From Cladosporium sp. IMV 00045 (taxonomy: Eukaryota > Ascomycota > Dothideomycetes > Cladosporiales > Cladosporiaceae), in NCBI GenBank assembly GCA_001931905.2, contig MSJI02000730.1, positions 1-60,498 on the forward strand: 60,498 nucleotides of DNA. The letters are read 5' to 3'. Position numbers and translations under genes: made by a program. How positions within the stretch are numbered: the first letter of the stretch is position 1; each line of letters starts with the position of its first letter. A model generated the notes under the pieces. That model saw only the letters and a program-made list of their open reading frames with translations. It made no database searches and was not told the DNA's origin. Positions 9,841 to 20,770 of this stretch are shown one piece after another.

Positions 9841-12800
9841 GTTTGCGGTTGCATGTGAGACGTTTTGCGTGTGTTGAAATGTGCCTTACAGAGCAGCAGT
9901 TCTCGAAGATTGAGAGCTGTGACGTGAGAAACAATTCGAGAAGCTTGGGCCAACGTCTTCACATGTCAGAGATCAGCCATGTGAATAATAATAAATGGTA
10001 CCTTCTATCATCAAACGCTTCGACATCGCATCGTGATAGAGCATGTAATGTATTGTCTGTGTAAACAATCCCCCAGCATGTGCATATAGTGGCTAGGCTT
10101 TCACTTCAATTGCCTTTGCGCGATCATCGAAGCTCCTCCACGTGCATCATCTCCCCTCTGATGAGACGCCAAATCGTTCACCAATGCTAAAACAAATAGC
10201 TCGCCCGAGGACTGCTATATCTTGCGAAAGTACCCAGACCGCAAAGCAGAATCCCGAACTTCACGCAAGGTGCAAACGCACGCGCTCGGTCGGTTTCAAC
10301 TCGACTTCCCGCAGCAAGGAAACGCAGACTAAAACTCCCCCAAAGGTGCGACGTCGAGGAAATAGCTCGTAACGATCCAAAACACAAAAGGGTCCGCGGA
10401 GAGTGGATGGAACGAAATGAAGTGATCCTCCACGCCCTTGCCCCTCTTCTTCTTTCCCTTGCATGCCCTTACGCGCCTTCCAGAATGATGAACATCTCAC
10501 TCGAAGCCATCTGCCGCAAAATAATCTTCTATCGAGCTACTATCTTCTACTCTAGAAGTATATATCAATAGGCAAGAACGTGAGATAGCTCTTGAATATT
10601 TAGGGCTATCTCTCATAGGACACTCTTGTCTCAAGCCCCTCTCCTCCCCTCTAGTAGTACGAATAGACCTAGGTAGTAGTCAGCTGAGATTTTTGGCAGG
10701 CGCGTGGCCCTACTACTAGGAGGTAGATCGCATTCTCAAACAACCCTTCCTCCCACCTTCTCCACCACCACAACAGCGATGAACCCTCCAATCTACCTAC
10801 CAATCCATCGTACCACCCCTTTCATACTCAAAACACCCATCCTCGAGCCGCGGCTTGCGCCGAAATCCTTCGAGCAGTATCAGCCCGGGAAACCGTTGCA
10901 ACTTGTAATAACTGATAAAAGCGCCGAAGCGAGCACCGAGACCAGGGAGGGAGTGGAGCGTCTGAGCTCTCGCGAAGGATTCGCATCGGCTACAGTAGCG
11001 AGAGGATCCAGTTGTGGACCCTGATGGTGGTGCTGGTGGATATGTGGGATGGCATTTGTTATTTTGGCAGGTGGATGTGGGATTGTTGCCCTATCTCTTG
11101 CTCTCTCGTACTACCTTCTGTATATGATTTTGTAGTTTCCGAGAATCGGTCTCGGATGGCAACAGCATCTAGCCCTGCCATGCGTCGCACGAGAATATTG
11201 CCCCTGTACTTTTCGTGATAAACCCATCCGAGTTTCTTCTCAACCCTGCATCAATTCCAACAGTTCCCTAGAATTCTCTTTTTTTTTTTTCTCGTCGTTG
11301 GATCTTGACCGCAAGTTCACGTTTCCACCATTCTGCCAATGAGAGAAAGACAAGCCTGATAACAACCGCACCGAATGGCGCAATCGGTAATCTGCAACAC
11401 TTGCAACGACTCGCCTGCACGAGCGTTGTTATCAACGCAAAAGCACACACAGATAAAGATGCATGAATGCTCATAGCACACGACGTTAAGAGCGGTGTCT
11501 CAACTGATCATGCTAGATAGAAAACTCCGAACGCAATCCCTCTCATGCAATCAAAGGTATGAAGTCGGTCAGCAGAGACAGATGATTGCAGTAGTAGTAC
11601 CTACTGGGACTCGTGCTCTCCCCTCCCAATTGCGAATCTAGAAGGCTGCATGCCTAGTCCCTCCGTATCTCCACTCGACGAACCAAAGTCCCATGCGAGT
11701 TGCGACCCAAGCGACCCATCAATGATGTTCTGCAGGGAATAACACACACGCGCGAAAAGCGGACGAGCCATTGGATTGGCGGTGTGTTGCGAGGCGTGGT
11801 AGGGACGCTCGAATCAGTTTGATTTTCTTTTCCCTGCAGGTGTTCATATCGAAAATGCTAAGCTAAGTTAGCGGGCCCAATTGTTATTTACCGAGCGCTG
11901 TAGGGCGATTGAATGGTGGTAGGGCGGCGTGGGATGGGAGGACTGATTACTGGAGTCTATTGTGGGGTGGGTATTATTTTGTCGTTGAAAGGAGAGAGGG
12001 AAGACGATGTCGATTTCAGAATTCCTTCGGACACGTTCATGATCTGGAGATGTTATTGAGAGAGGTGTTATCCACATACCATCTTAATGTTTCCGCAGAG
12101 ATCTCAAAACCGCCGGCAGGGTGTCTCAGTGGCACAGAGCCTTTCTCGGTATATTAGAAACGAAGGTAGAAGCATACCGGCTATGAGAATGTATGATTCT
12201 CCAACACACTATCTCAAAGGCACGTAGGTCTTTTCAAAGTACCAGAACCATTGTGCTATGCAATTACTAATAAAGTTTCTATCTTTCATGTTCCGTGTTG
12301 TAAGAAGGCACGTCGGATCATTCATTTGGAACGTAGACTTTTAAACTATAGCAATGTAAGAGACGAAGAAGTATCTACATACGTGGTCACGGCCCAAGAC
12401 TATGATATGGATTTTTGAACGAAGCCTAGAAGCGTGCCATACAACCAGTCCGAGATGAGAAAAGTCTCGATGAACCGTTTCCCATCGAAAAATACTACTG
12501 TATATTTCTCTCACCATCCAGAACCATCTCTAGCAAAATCGAAGCGACAGTGCACTCCGTGGACACGGCCTCGACTCCGGTCCACTGCGCCTGTCTCTTC
12601 GCTGCATGCATCGACGTCTGTGTGCGCATGCAGCATGCTATAGTGCTAAATTCCCACAGAGCTACTTATCCTTGCCCCCGGCCTCATTCCGGACAGATAG
12701 ATCTCGGAGTCGCTTGATTCCGGCGTCTATGGCGCACGCGCAAAATGTCACTACTATAGCGCAACGACCAAGCTCCGAACGCTACTGGAGTTGACAGTTC

Positions 12801-15261
12801 AGATCGCGTTGGCGGGCGGCGCTTAGCTCGGGGTGCGCGGAGACGGCGAGGCTATACGGAGGGTGGAAACACATGGAAGGGGAGAGGTGTGGGAATGAAT
12901 GGAGCATTCCCCAAGAAAAATGACGCGAGGGTGGCGAAAAAAAGAAAGAAAGTTGTGGGCTCGTATTCTTCGTGCGATTTTTAGCAGCGGGCACCGGCGT
13001 GGGAAAATCGAGACGGCGTGGTGGTTGTTCGGGGGAGTGAGCCGAGGCTTGGTCTTGGTAGATGTCATTGTTAAGTAAGCAGTCTGAAGATGTAGAATAC
13101 ATGTATTCTTGCGAGAGCAATATAAAGCAGCAGAAATATATTACGTGATGACGTCGCATGTAACAGAAAGTTGGTTAGGCAAGATCATGTATATGACCAG
13201 GTGAAGTCCACGGTGTATGAGATGGTTGGACGACCCTCAGGCTCGCTCGCGTGTTTCGGTACATATGTAGGAGATTAAATCGCATTCGGATAGGGAGCAA
13301 CCGAAAATACCTCCTAACAGAATAGCTTCTGACCGTTTCGGAGGAGAGATGCATGGAGAGCATGCACGGCATGGCTAGGGAGAGCTGAAGCGCTATCCGA
13401 GAGCGTGGATAAGATCAACGAGAGGCGCATGCAGGCTTATGATTAACGTGCAGTGGCCATGCTCCTGCGACCCTGTAAGAGATTATTGGGGGAGCTGGTT
13501 GATGCTGGTAGTTTGGAGATGGTAGCAGCACGACCGGTAGTAGTGTGGTGTCGGCCTACCCGTCTGCGCAGGGAAATGCTGACACGTGAAAACCGGTTTC
13601 TCAGCACAGGCACGCAGCGGAGACTTGGAAAGATGGCAAAGTGGGTTTCCCAACAGACGGAGCGTCAGAAGGCCATCATGAGCGGATGCTGGGTGAAGAA
13701 CAATCAGCTGTATTTCTCACAATCGACCGATGAGTGCGCGGGATAGAGCGCCTCCGCACGGGAGAACGACAAGGCGGGCAGGGGGGACGATGCGAGGACG
13801 ATAGATCAAGGTAGAAAGTCGCAAGATGCCGCCCATGACATGGACCGAGCGGTGGTTAGCGTGTGGTGAGGATGATGAAAGAAGTGGAGAGTCTCTCGTT
13901 TCGAGCATTCGCAAGGGAATCGATGGCAGATTCGCCTCCTGCGATTTGCTGCAGCCGCACTACTCTGCGACGAACTCTTGCAGGTCCATGCCCCGGCATG
14001 TCCGGGTCGTGATGTTGTCGTGGTGTTACTTGTGAGAGAGATCTGACCTCCACGGGCGAGCATGGTGCCATTGGGACGATGGTGGCCGACAATAGGGCCT
14101 TGATGTAACATGCCGTGTAACAAATCGCCAGTGCGCTCGTTTTGCATTCCCGCCCGGTGTTATAATCGTGCGCCTTGCTTGATGACTTCGTTTGATGGAC
14201 GTGAATACGTCGTGTTATCAGTGCTTGGTATTCAGGTCATCTCGATATCGATATTACAGAAGCCTCTCTCACATACAATCACGTTTCCATGAACCATCAT
14301 CATCCGATTGACTTCATCAGGCCATCCTAGACCAAGACCCTCATCGCACATCATTTACCTTTTGCCTTTGGTCAAAGGCGGGCGTTTGGCCTCACTCTAC
14401 TGTACCCCTCCCAGTCCGAGCGGTGTCTCACGCCTGCAGCGCCCGTACAGCGGCTTGCTGTAAGTCACTCACAGCTCTCATCCATGGTTTTTTGGCCCAT
14501 TAGCTCAATAGCCCTGCCTGCACTTTATTTTGCACATGCCATTCCTGTCTGACCAGGCCAGCATCAGCATCGCCTTCGACCTCACCCCTCTCTCTCACTC
14601 ATATTTTCCGTCCAATCTCCTACAGCAGTTCTCACATGTCCTCTCGCCATCAGCTGCAGCACACGAGCTAGCAATCAGCTAACCCATCCAGCCAGCCGTG
14701 CGCGCGCCAATCCCAAGCTACTTTCTGCTGGCGATTGGGTCGTGCTTTGAACGCTAGCCTTCACCATACCCACTCTCCACCACGTTGTCGAGGTTGCGAG
14801 CGGGCTGCCGGCCCTGCCGCTGAGAGAGATACAGAGAGACACTACTCTATCCATATCTGCTGCTGCCCTCATCCATCGCTCCTCACTTACACCTTTCACC
14901 CTGTGAAATACACACCACCATCTCACTACCAATACAACACCACATACAACTTTCCTCTTCTTTCAAACTGCAGTCAGCACTTCGACTTTGTCCAGCCTCG
15001 GCCGTTCTGGAAACGCCCGATTCTTCCGTCACTACTGCCCTGCACCGCGCATACTCGCTCTAATTCACCACCGAACTAATCCTCCTCGCCGCCTTCCTCG
15101 ACAGTGAAGACTCGACCAATCCTCGCCTGCATCATTCCGAGGACTGTCTAACCTCATCCGGCGAGTGAAGCGTACCGACCGGCATCCCGTACTCTGAAAA
15201 ACCGGCACGCAGCTGCGGCTTCCCACCCATCACAGTGCACAAAAGTCTCACATCAGCACAA
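9841..15261. other. Gene-poor region of about 5.4 kb
   Basis: The largest stretch without a recognisable gene. Only short frames occur. The best is an ATG frame at 10779-11024 (82 aa, no recognisable family), which I do not call. Base composition is not strongly AT-biased, so heavy RIP is not apparent. It contains a hairpin at 10582-10612 and a T12 run near 11279-11290. The last 600-800 bases before 15262 are CT-rich with CACC/TCTC tracts, fitting the promoter and long leader of the next gene. Confidence 0.5.
10582..10612. repeat. Inverted repeat (hairpin)
   Basis: GAGATAGC at 10582-10589 is the exact reverse complement of GCTATCTC at 10605-10612. The stem can extend inward by one G-T wobble and one C-G pair, leaving an 11-nt loop. 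Just downstream are several CTAGTAGT/CTACTACTAG-like motifs in both orientations. Confidence 0.6.
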
Positions 15262-16311
15262 ATGGCCGCCGTCATGAACATCCCACCTCAGAGGAAGCCG
15301 GTCCCTGGCCGAGCACCGCCTGCGCCATACTCGCAATCGCCCTCGCAATACTCAGCCAACGCCTACTCAATGAGCAATTCATCCGCGGCACCTCCTCCCC
15401 TCAGGGTTTCGCCTCCAATGCCACAGGGACAATACTCTCACACCCGCCGCACACCCTCTGTTGCCACTTCTTCCTCCTCCAACAGCGCCAACACAAATAC
15501 CCAGCGCAACAGCACCGCCACACAAGGCAACTATGCCAGCAGCGTTCGCCGCTCCACCTCTTCCCGCAGCACATCCACCACTAGCCCAACATCATACGTC
15601 GCACTCATGCGGAAACAAAAGGCCACCGTCTGGTGTGACCGAGCCCAACACGAAGACCCCAGGATCTTGGCCGCACAGAGGCAAGCGAAGATGCGTGCAA
15701 CAATGGAAGTCGCAGGGTCACAGCAGGGAGCCGGAAGCATGAGGACCAGCACGAGCAGCTCGGGAATCGCAGGTGGCATGAGGAGCAAGATCAGACACCA
15801 CGGCGCGGTCAAGGCCAGCGCCTACAACGCCGTCGCACACTCCGGAGCAGGCGTGCCCATGCGTTTGAGCGCCACTGAAGTCGAAGAAGGCGACAGCGAC
15901 GAGGAACCTCGCTATCACCAACGCAGCGGATCCGGTCGCTCCAGTCTCGGAAGCGGGCAGCGAATCCAGAGCCAGCTGCAACGCGGATACTCGAACAACT
16001 CCACCCCCTCCGCCAATGCCCACTCGGGAGGAGCTGGCAGTCCATACGAGCAACAAACACCCACGCCTAATTCCTACGGCGCGCAAAGCGACGACTACTT
16101 CCGTCAAGCGGGCGGTCACGGTGGTAGCGGCTCCAGCGGCGAGGCCGAGAGTCAATTCGGCCGGGCTTCTGGATTGCCAGTACAGCACGCGAGATCAGAC
16201 AGCGAAAAGAAGACGAGCGAAGAGCTACGGAGAAGAGGCAGCGTCGACGACAGAGCGATGACTATGAATGCTGGAAGACTTTTCGTCGCCAACCCTGACT
16301 TGAGCGATTAA
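15262..16311 (+). CDS. Conserved fungal protein of unknown function with disordered flanks
   Basis: Not assigned to a named family. Single exon, 349 aa from the first ATG (MAAVMNIPPQRKPVPG). The frame is open a few codons further upstream but has no ATG there. Most of it is Ser/Gly/Asn/Gln-rich and probably disordered. One short ordered-looking island near residues 115-155 stands out: SYVALMRKQKATVWCDRAQ, then HEDPRILAAQRQAKMRATME. It reads as an amphipathic helix with a conserved-looking Trp-Cys pair, and I believe similar islands exist in other filamentous ascomycetes (from memory, unverified). An acidic patch (EVEEGDSDEEP) and RRGS/RRS sites could be kinase targets. The stop is TAA. Confidence 0.75.
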   Translation: MAAVMNIPPQRKPVPGRAPPAPYSQSPSQYSANAYSMSNSSAAPPPLRVSPPMPQGQYSHTRRTPSVATSSSSNSANTNTQRNSTATQGNYASSVRRSTSSRSTSTTSPTSYVALMRKQKATVWCDRAQHEDPRILAAQRQAKMRATMEVAGSQQGAGSMRTSTSSSGIAGGMRSKIRHHGAVKASAYNAVAHSGAGVPMRLSATEVEEGDSDEEPRYHQRSGSGRSSLGSGQRIQSQLQRGYSNNSTPSANAHSGGAGSPYEQQTPTPNSYGAQSDDYFRQAGGHGGSGSSGEAESQFGRASGLPVQHARSDSEKKTSEELRRRGSVDDRAMTMNAGRLFVANPDLSD

Positions 16312-16865
16312 GTCGGGTCACTTTTCTTTTCCGAGTTCAACGCGCATGGAGATTTCCCTTCCCCTCACGGCGGTTCTATCTCTATCTCTCTCTTCCTGGC
16401 TCCGGGTTCGTTGGTTGTTTCTCCTTGTTCCTCAGCAACGACAGACCCCGGACCGGATCTCTTGACTTTTTCCTCTTTTCTTGATCAGCTTGACAACCAC
16501 GCTCGCTCGCTTCTTGCATATACCCCCTTTTGTCTGGCAAGACGAGGCAGTTTCCTTGGCTTTCTTATATCTTATCTCTCGTCGAATGTCTCTTCCTTTT
16601 CTCTTTTTTACTTTCCTTTCTTTCCTTTCAGTTTTTGTTTTCTTTCCTTGTTTTTCAAACCTCTTCTTCATTTCGTAGTTAGCGAAAACCCTTCCCTCGC
16701 CTCACGTCTTGTGGTCGAGAGTGAGGGCGGCAATGGGCGGCCCTTTTGATATATCGAATCAAGCAACCTTTGTTTCTCTGAAGCAAAACATTCCTCATTT
16801 CTTTTATCTCGCAGCCAATGCCCGCGATTACGATAACAAACAACGAACATCATCTACGCATCACA
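16312..16865. other. Convergent intergenic region
   Basis: 3' flanks of the conserved unknown and the NmrA-like gene. Strongly T/C-rich on the plus strand between 16420 and 16680. No gene seen. Confidence 0.6.
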
Positions 16866-17840
16866 TCACGCCACCGGCACCTTCAAATTCCTCCTCGCCC
16901 AATCCTCCACAAGCACCGTCTCAATCCCCCTCCTCGCATTGAAAGACCTCTCCTTCTCCCACGAAACACCCACCCCAGCCGCAAACACCGCGCGATACTT
17001 CCTCATCACGTCATCCGGCTCCTCCCTCAACTCCGCCTCCAGTTGCTGTACACTCTTGACCCTCCTCTCCACCTCCCTCCCCAGCACCCCCTCCACCACA
17101 TCCGCCAATCGACTCATACTCACCGTATCCCCAGCGACGTACACAACCCCACTCTCCCTTTCCTCCCCTTCATCATCAATACCAGACCCCAAAACCAGTT
17201 CCGCAACCACCCGCCCGATATCCCCCACCTCCGTAACCGTCAACTCATTCTCCCAACTTCCCAACGCCGTCACCCTCTCTTTCCCCTCTCCGCCTCGCAA
17301 ACTTACTACTCCAAAGTCATCCTCAAACAGAAAACTCATAAACATCCCCGTCGACACGATCGTCCACTTCACCCCCTCCCCCTGCTGAGAGCGCAACAAC
17401 CCCCTAACATCCAACTGCTCATCGAACAAGTCCTGCTTGCTCGCGCGCCCAATCACATCATAGTCCAAACCAAACTGCCAAGGAATGTAGTGGCGGACTT
17501 TCCCTCCGGAGCTAGTTGAGGCGGCGAGCACGGCGCGTGTGATCTTCAGCTGTGTGCCGCGCGGGAGAGACATGCCTGTGCAGCCTATGATGGTGTGGAA
17601 GGGGGTGAGGAGGGTTGTTAGGTCGCTTTCTGGGATGGTGGAGAGGTCGGCTTGGAGGAGGGAGAGGGGGGCGGTTGGGCTGAGGGTGGGGAGTTTGGCT
17701 TTGTTGTGGGGGGAGGGCCGGAGGAGGATGGTTATGTTTGTTTTTGGGGAGGAAGGGTGGGTGAGGAGGTGGTGAAGGACTTGGGTGCCCAGTTCGCCGA
17801 GGCCGAGGATGAGGATTGAGGGTGGAGGTGAGTTGGGCAT
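16866..17840 (-). CDS. NmrA-like / isoflavone-reductase-like NAD(P)-binding protein
   Basis: Atypical short-chain dehydrogenase of the NmrA/isoflavone reductase type, 324 aa, single exon, TGA stop. The N-terminal Rossmann motif ILGLGELGTQVLHHLL (about residues 9-24, GxGxxG) binds dinucleotide. Typical later landmarks are ADLSTIPESDLTTLL, IIGCTGMSLPRGTQ, a YIPWQFGLDYD segment, WTIVSTGMFMSF and ELTVTEVGDIGRVVAELVL. Fungal relatives include both NmrA-type redox-sensing regulators and NADPH-dependent reductases of secondary metabolism. The sequence does not tell these apart, and no biosynthetic cluster surrounds it. Divergent from the Yar1-like gene. Confidence 0.88.
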   Translation of the reverse strand: MPNSPPPSILILGLGELGTQVLHHLLTHPSSPKTNITILLRPSPHNKAKLPTLSPTAPLSLLQADLSTIPESDLTTLLTPFHTIIGCTGMSLPRGTQLKITRAVLAASTSSGGKVRHYIPWQFGLDYDVIGRASKQDLFDEQLDVRGLLRSQQGEGVKWTIVSTGMFMSFLFEDDFGVVSLRGGEGKERVTALGSWENELTVTEVGDIGRVVAELVLGSGIDDEGEERESGVVYVAGDTVSMSRLADVVEGVLGREVERRVKSVQQLEAELREEPDDVMRKYRAVFAAGVGVSWEKERSFNARRGIETVLVEDWARRNLKVPVA

Positions 17841-18689
17841 TGTTGGGTTGTGTTTCTTGATTGCTTTGGTTGTTTCTGGGATTGTGATGGTTTGTTGGAT
17901 TATATGTGACTTCTCTTAACAGGAGCGTTGGTTGGAGCTTTTATGTTCAGCGATGATGAAAAATGAATTGGCCTTTTGTCTTGTTCGATGTGAACTGTGC
18001 CGACGATCTCGTATACTTCAAGCATCAGGATTATACATTACTACCAAGTCTTATGACTGCCACAGCTCTTAATAATATCGACGGTCGTCTCCTCCCCGTT
18101 AACCCCGCAAAGACCGGTGGGCGGGGCTACCATGCATACGATACGATGAGGATTGTCTTGTCAAGTGAGATTGCGTCGATCAAGTACATGTTAGGAGGTT
18201 GTCAGTGGTATGGTAATACTCAGCCGCGAGATGATGTCGGCCTAGTAGTGAGGTCCTTTCCATGTCGCATATTGTATTCCACCACGAGGGCCTTTGCTCG
18301 AATGGCATCGTACTATGACCATATGGACATGCATGATAGCATTTCAGCATGCTCTGTGAACATTCTCGACCATAGTAATAAGATCGCAACCACTGTTCAT
18401 TGAACACATGATCGAGAGATTGAAGAATGCACCTGAGGAATCGTCTCTGAGGTTGTCTTCGCATCACGATTCATTTAAGCATACCACCGGCCCGCCGCTT
18501 TGGTGATCGGCACGGACGAACCCCGCGCTTTCTGAGAAGGAAAAAGTGACGACAGACAAAACTTATTGCGCAAGACCGAATATATCTGGACTATACATAC
18601 GCACATTATTTGGACAAAAGAACAATTCCGACTGTACATACATTCTAAGCAAGAAAAGAACCACAACAAAAATCATACCTACCGCAATC
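17841..18689. other. Divergent intergenic region
   Basis: Shared upstream region of the NmrA-like and Yar1-like genes. No coding frame or RNA gene recognised. Confidence 0.6.
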
Positions 18690-19354
18690 ATGGCCCCAGC
18701 AGCCCTCACAGCCGACGAGATCGACGACGTCCTCTACTTCACGCGCGTCAACGAAGTCGAAGACCTGAAAACCACAATCGCCGAGCTGGCGCAGAAGTAC
18801 CAGTGCGAGCCCAGAGAAGTCGTTGAAGCCGCCGTCGATCCCGAGAGCGGGAATGGCACCCTTCACTACTGCGCTGCGAACGGACTTGCGGGTGAGTCTT
18901 TCTGTTTTGACAGTTCCAATGCTCAGCCATACAGCAGAGCATTTCGCAGAATAAGCAATACTGACATCTTGTGCGAACAGATCTCTTCCCCATCTTGACT
19001 TCCTACTCCACCTCCCTTCCCGCCTACATCAACCGCCCCAACGCCCAAGGCAGCACAGCCCTGCACTGGGCGGCGCTGAACGGACACTTGGCCGTGGTGA
19101 AGCAGCTCGTGAGCGCGGGTGCCGACATGTGGGTGAAGAACGAAGCGGGTCACTTGGCCATGTTCGAGGCCGAGCGCGCGGACAAGGGCGATGTCGTGCA
19201 GTTTTTGCTCGAAGCGGGCGGGAAAGAGGTGGAGAGGACGGGTGTTGAGGGAGGCGCGGTGAGCGAGGAGGATATGAAGGATATGCAGGTCGAGGAGAAT
19301 GTGGGCGAGGAGGGCAGTGGGGATGTTAAGTTGAGTATGGGCGATACCAGCTGA
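18690..19354 (+). CDS. YAR1: Ankyrin-repeat protein, Yar1-like chaperone of ribosomal protein uS3
   Basis: Likely orthologue of yeast Yar1, an ankyrin protein that protects free Rps3 (uS3) and supports 40S assembly and nuclear import. Two exons, 18690-18891 and 18981-19354, total 191 aa. The intron has donor GTGAGT and acceptor AACAG; the join gives NGLADLFPILTSY. Ankyrin units are TLHYCAANGLADLFPIL, then STALHWAALNGHLAVVKQLV (about residues 93-112), then a degenerate third, DMWVKNEAGHLAMFEAERAD, with the GH-x-x-FEAE feature of Yar1. An acidic C-terminal tail follows, as in the yeast protein, and the length is close to the yeast 200 aa. The orthology is by pattern and is not proven. Confidence 0.82.
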
Positions 19355-20770
19355 AGGATGGGAGATTAGAATTTTGGTGGCAGCTTTTTTTCTGCTTGGG
19401 TGAAGGAAAAGCTCGCGGGAAATGCATGCGGAATGGACGAGAGAGTGCTGGCGAGCCTTTCTCTCTACTTCTTGCGATCTTCTCGCTGAGAGTGAGCTGC
19501 CAAGAGATCTAGGAAGCCAAAAATGCATTGGAAACCACAGGAGTTGGTGGTTCGGACGTTGGGACAAGCAAGGAAGAGATCTGATCACGAGGTCACACAT
19601 ACGGGCTGAGATGATAGAGAACTTGCATCGAGGCATCGAGTGTCTCCAAGCATTGATCATGCGCAGCTTGAAAGATGCTACTATGAAAAAAAGCAGATTA
19701 AAAAAATTTAAAAGAAATCATACAAAACTTGTCGGGAACCTTCTGGTTTAATCTTTGAATGCCGGAGGTGACGCTCTCGATTTTGAGAGCCAGGAGCTCA
19801 GGAAGAGAACAAAATTGTGACAGACCTGACCACATCACTCTTCCAGCCTGGCCAACCAACAGCGATGCCTACTGATATCGGAGGGAAGCATAGTCCTGCG
19901 GTATGCCAGCTATCAGACGAAGGAAGTGGCTTCTCCACGCACTGCATCTGACTTTCTCAAGCAGCGTTCACGAATAGAGAGAAATGCTACGCGATCAACT
20001 TTCATGCTCCTTCTACTGATGACACAGAGGCAGAACTCAAGACGAAGATCAGCATCTGGCCTTTCGGAGAACATGCGCACAGAAGAATCAGGCATGAAGA
20101 GGCGGCACATCTTACGACCAACTCACAACTTGACACACCAAAAATCAGCGAAAGATACATCGATCCCCCATACTACTCACAGCCTTCAAATCGATGAGTT
20201 AATAAGTTAAGACATCTGGCCAAGCTTCATACGCCAGTCTTGATTTTCCCATGCATGCTATGAACCGCACTAATAACCATTACAAACATGAAAAGCCGCG
20301 CCAGGCTAAAACAGATAGATAAGTAAATAACAAGAAAAAGGAAATAAATGAAACATCATTCATCAAAGCAGAGCCATAGACGCCTTTCCTTCCCTCCTTC
20401 TCTTTCATTCTCCGTTATGCGTCGCCGCAGAATGCCCTTGTGAATAAAACGCCATGAAATCCTGAGTTCTTTTGCTTTGCGACTGTTGTTGTGGAGTCTG
20501 AGAAAACACTTTTTCTCGTCTTTTGTTCATCGAACGTTGCTCCGTCTTGGATCTTTGCGTAAGAGGACATTGAGGGAGGTGATGATAACAAAAAGGAAAT
20601 AGATAGGAAAAGTACGAGAAAACAGAAAGGAGAAATCTGGAAACACAATCGCCTCGCCTTCAAGGGTATCATCTTTCCCTCTAGGTCAAAGAAAGAATAG
20701 ACGCCCCGAGGCAAGTCCTGTTCGAACGCCGCTCAGCAAGACAACATCAAAGTGCAATCTGTCGAGGCAC
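19355..20770. other. Intergenic region with AT-rich patches
   Basis: Holds the 3' flanks of the Yar1-like gene and of the minus-strand Ser-rich gene. An A-rich patch lies at 19680-19735. No gene or RNA recognised. Confidence 0.55.

Noticed and set aside
10779..11024. ATG-led 82-aa frame (MNPPIYLPIHRTTPFILKTP...)
   Set aside because: No recognisable family, no splice or context support, and low coding likelihood; kept only as a note in the gene-poor region.
11376..11392. TGGCGCAATCGG-type string resembling a tRNA A box
   Set aside because: No matching B box, acceptor stem or anticodon arm follows, so it is not a tRNA gene.
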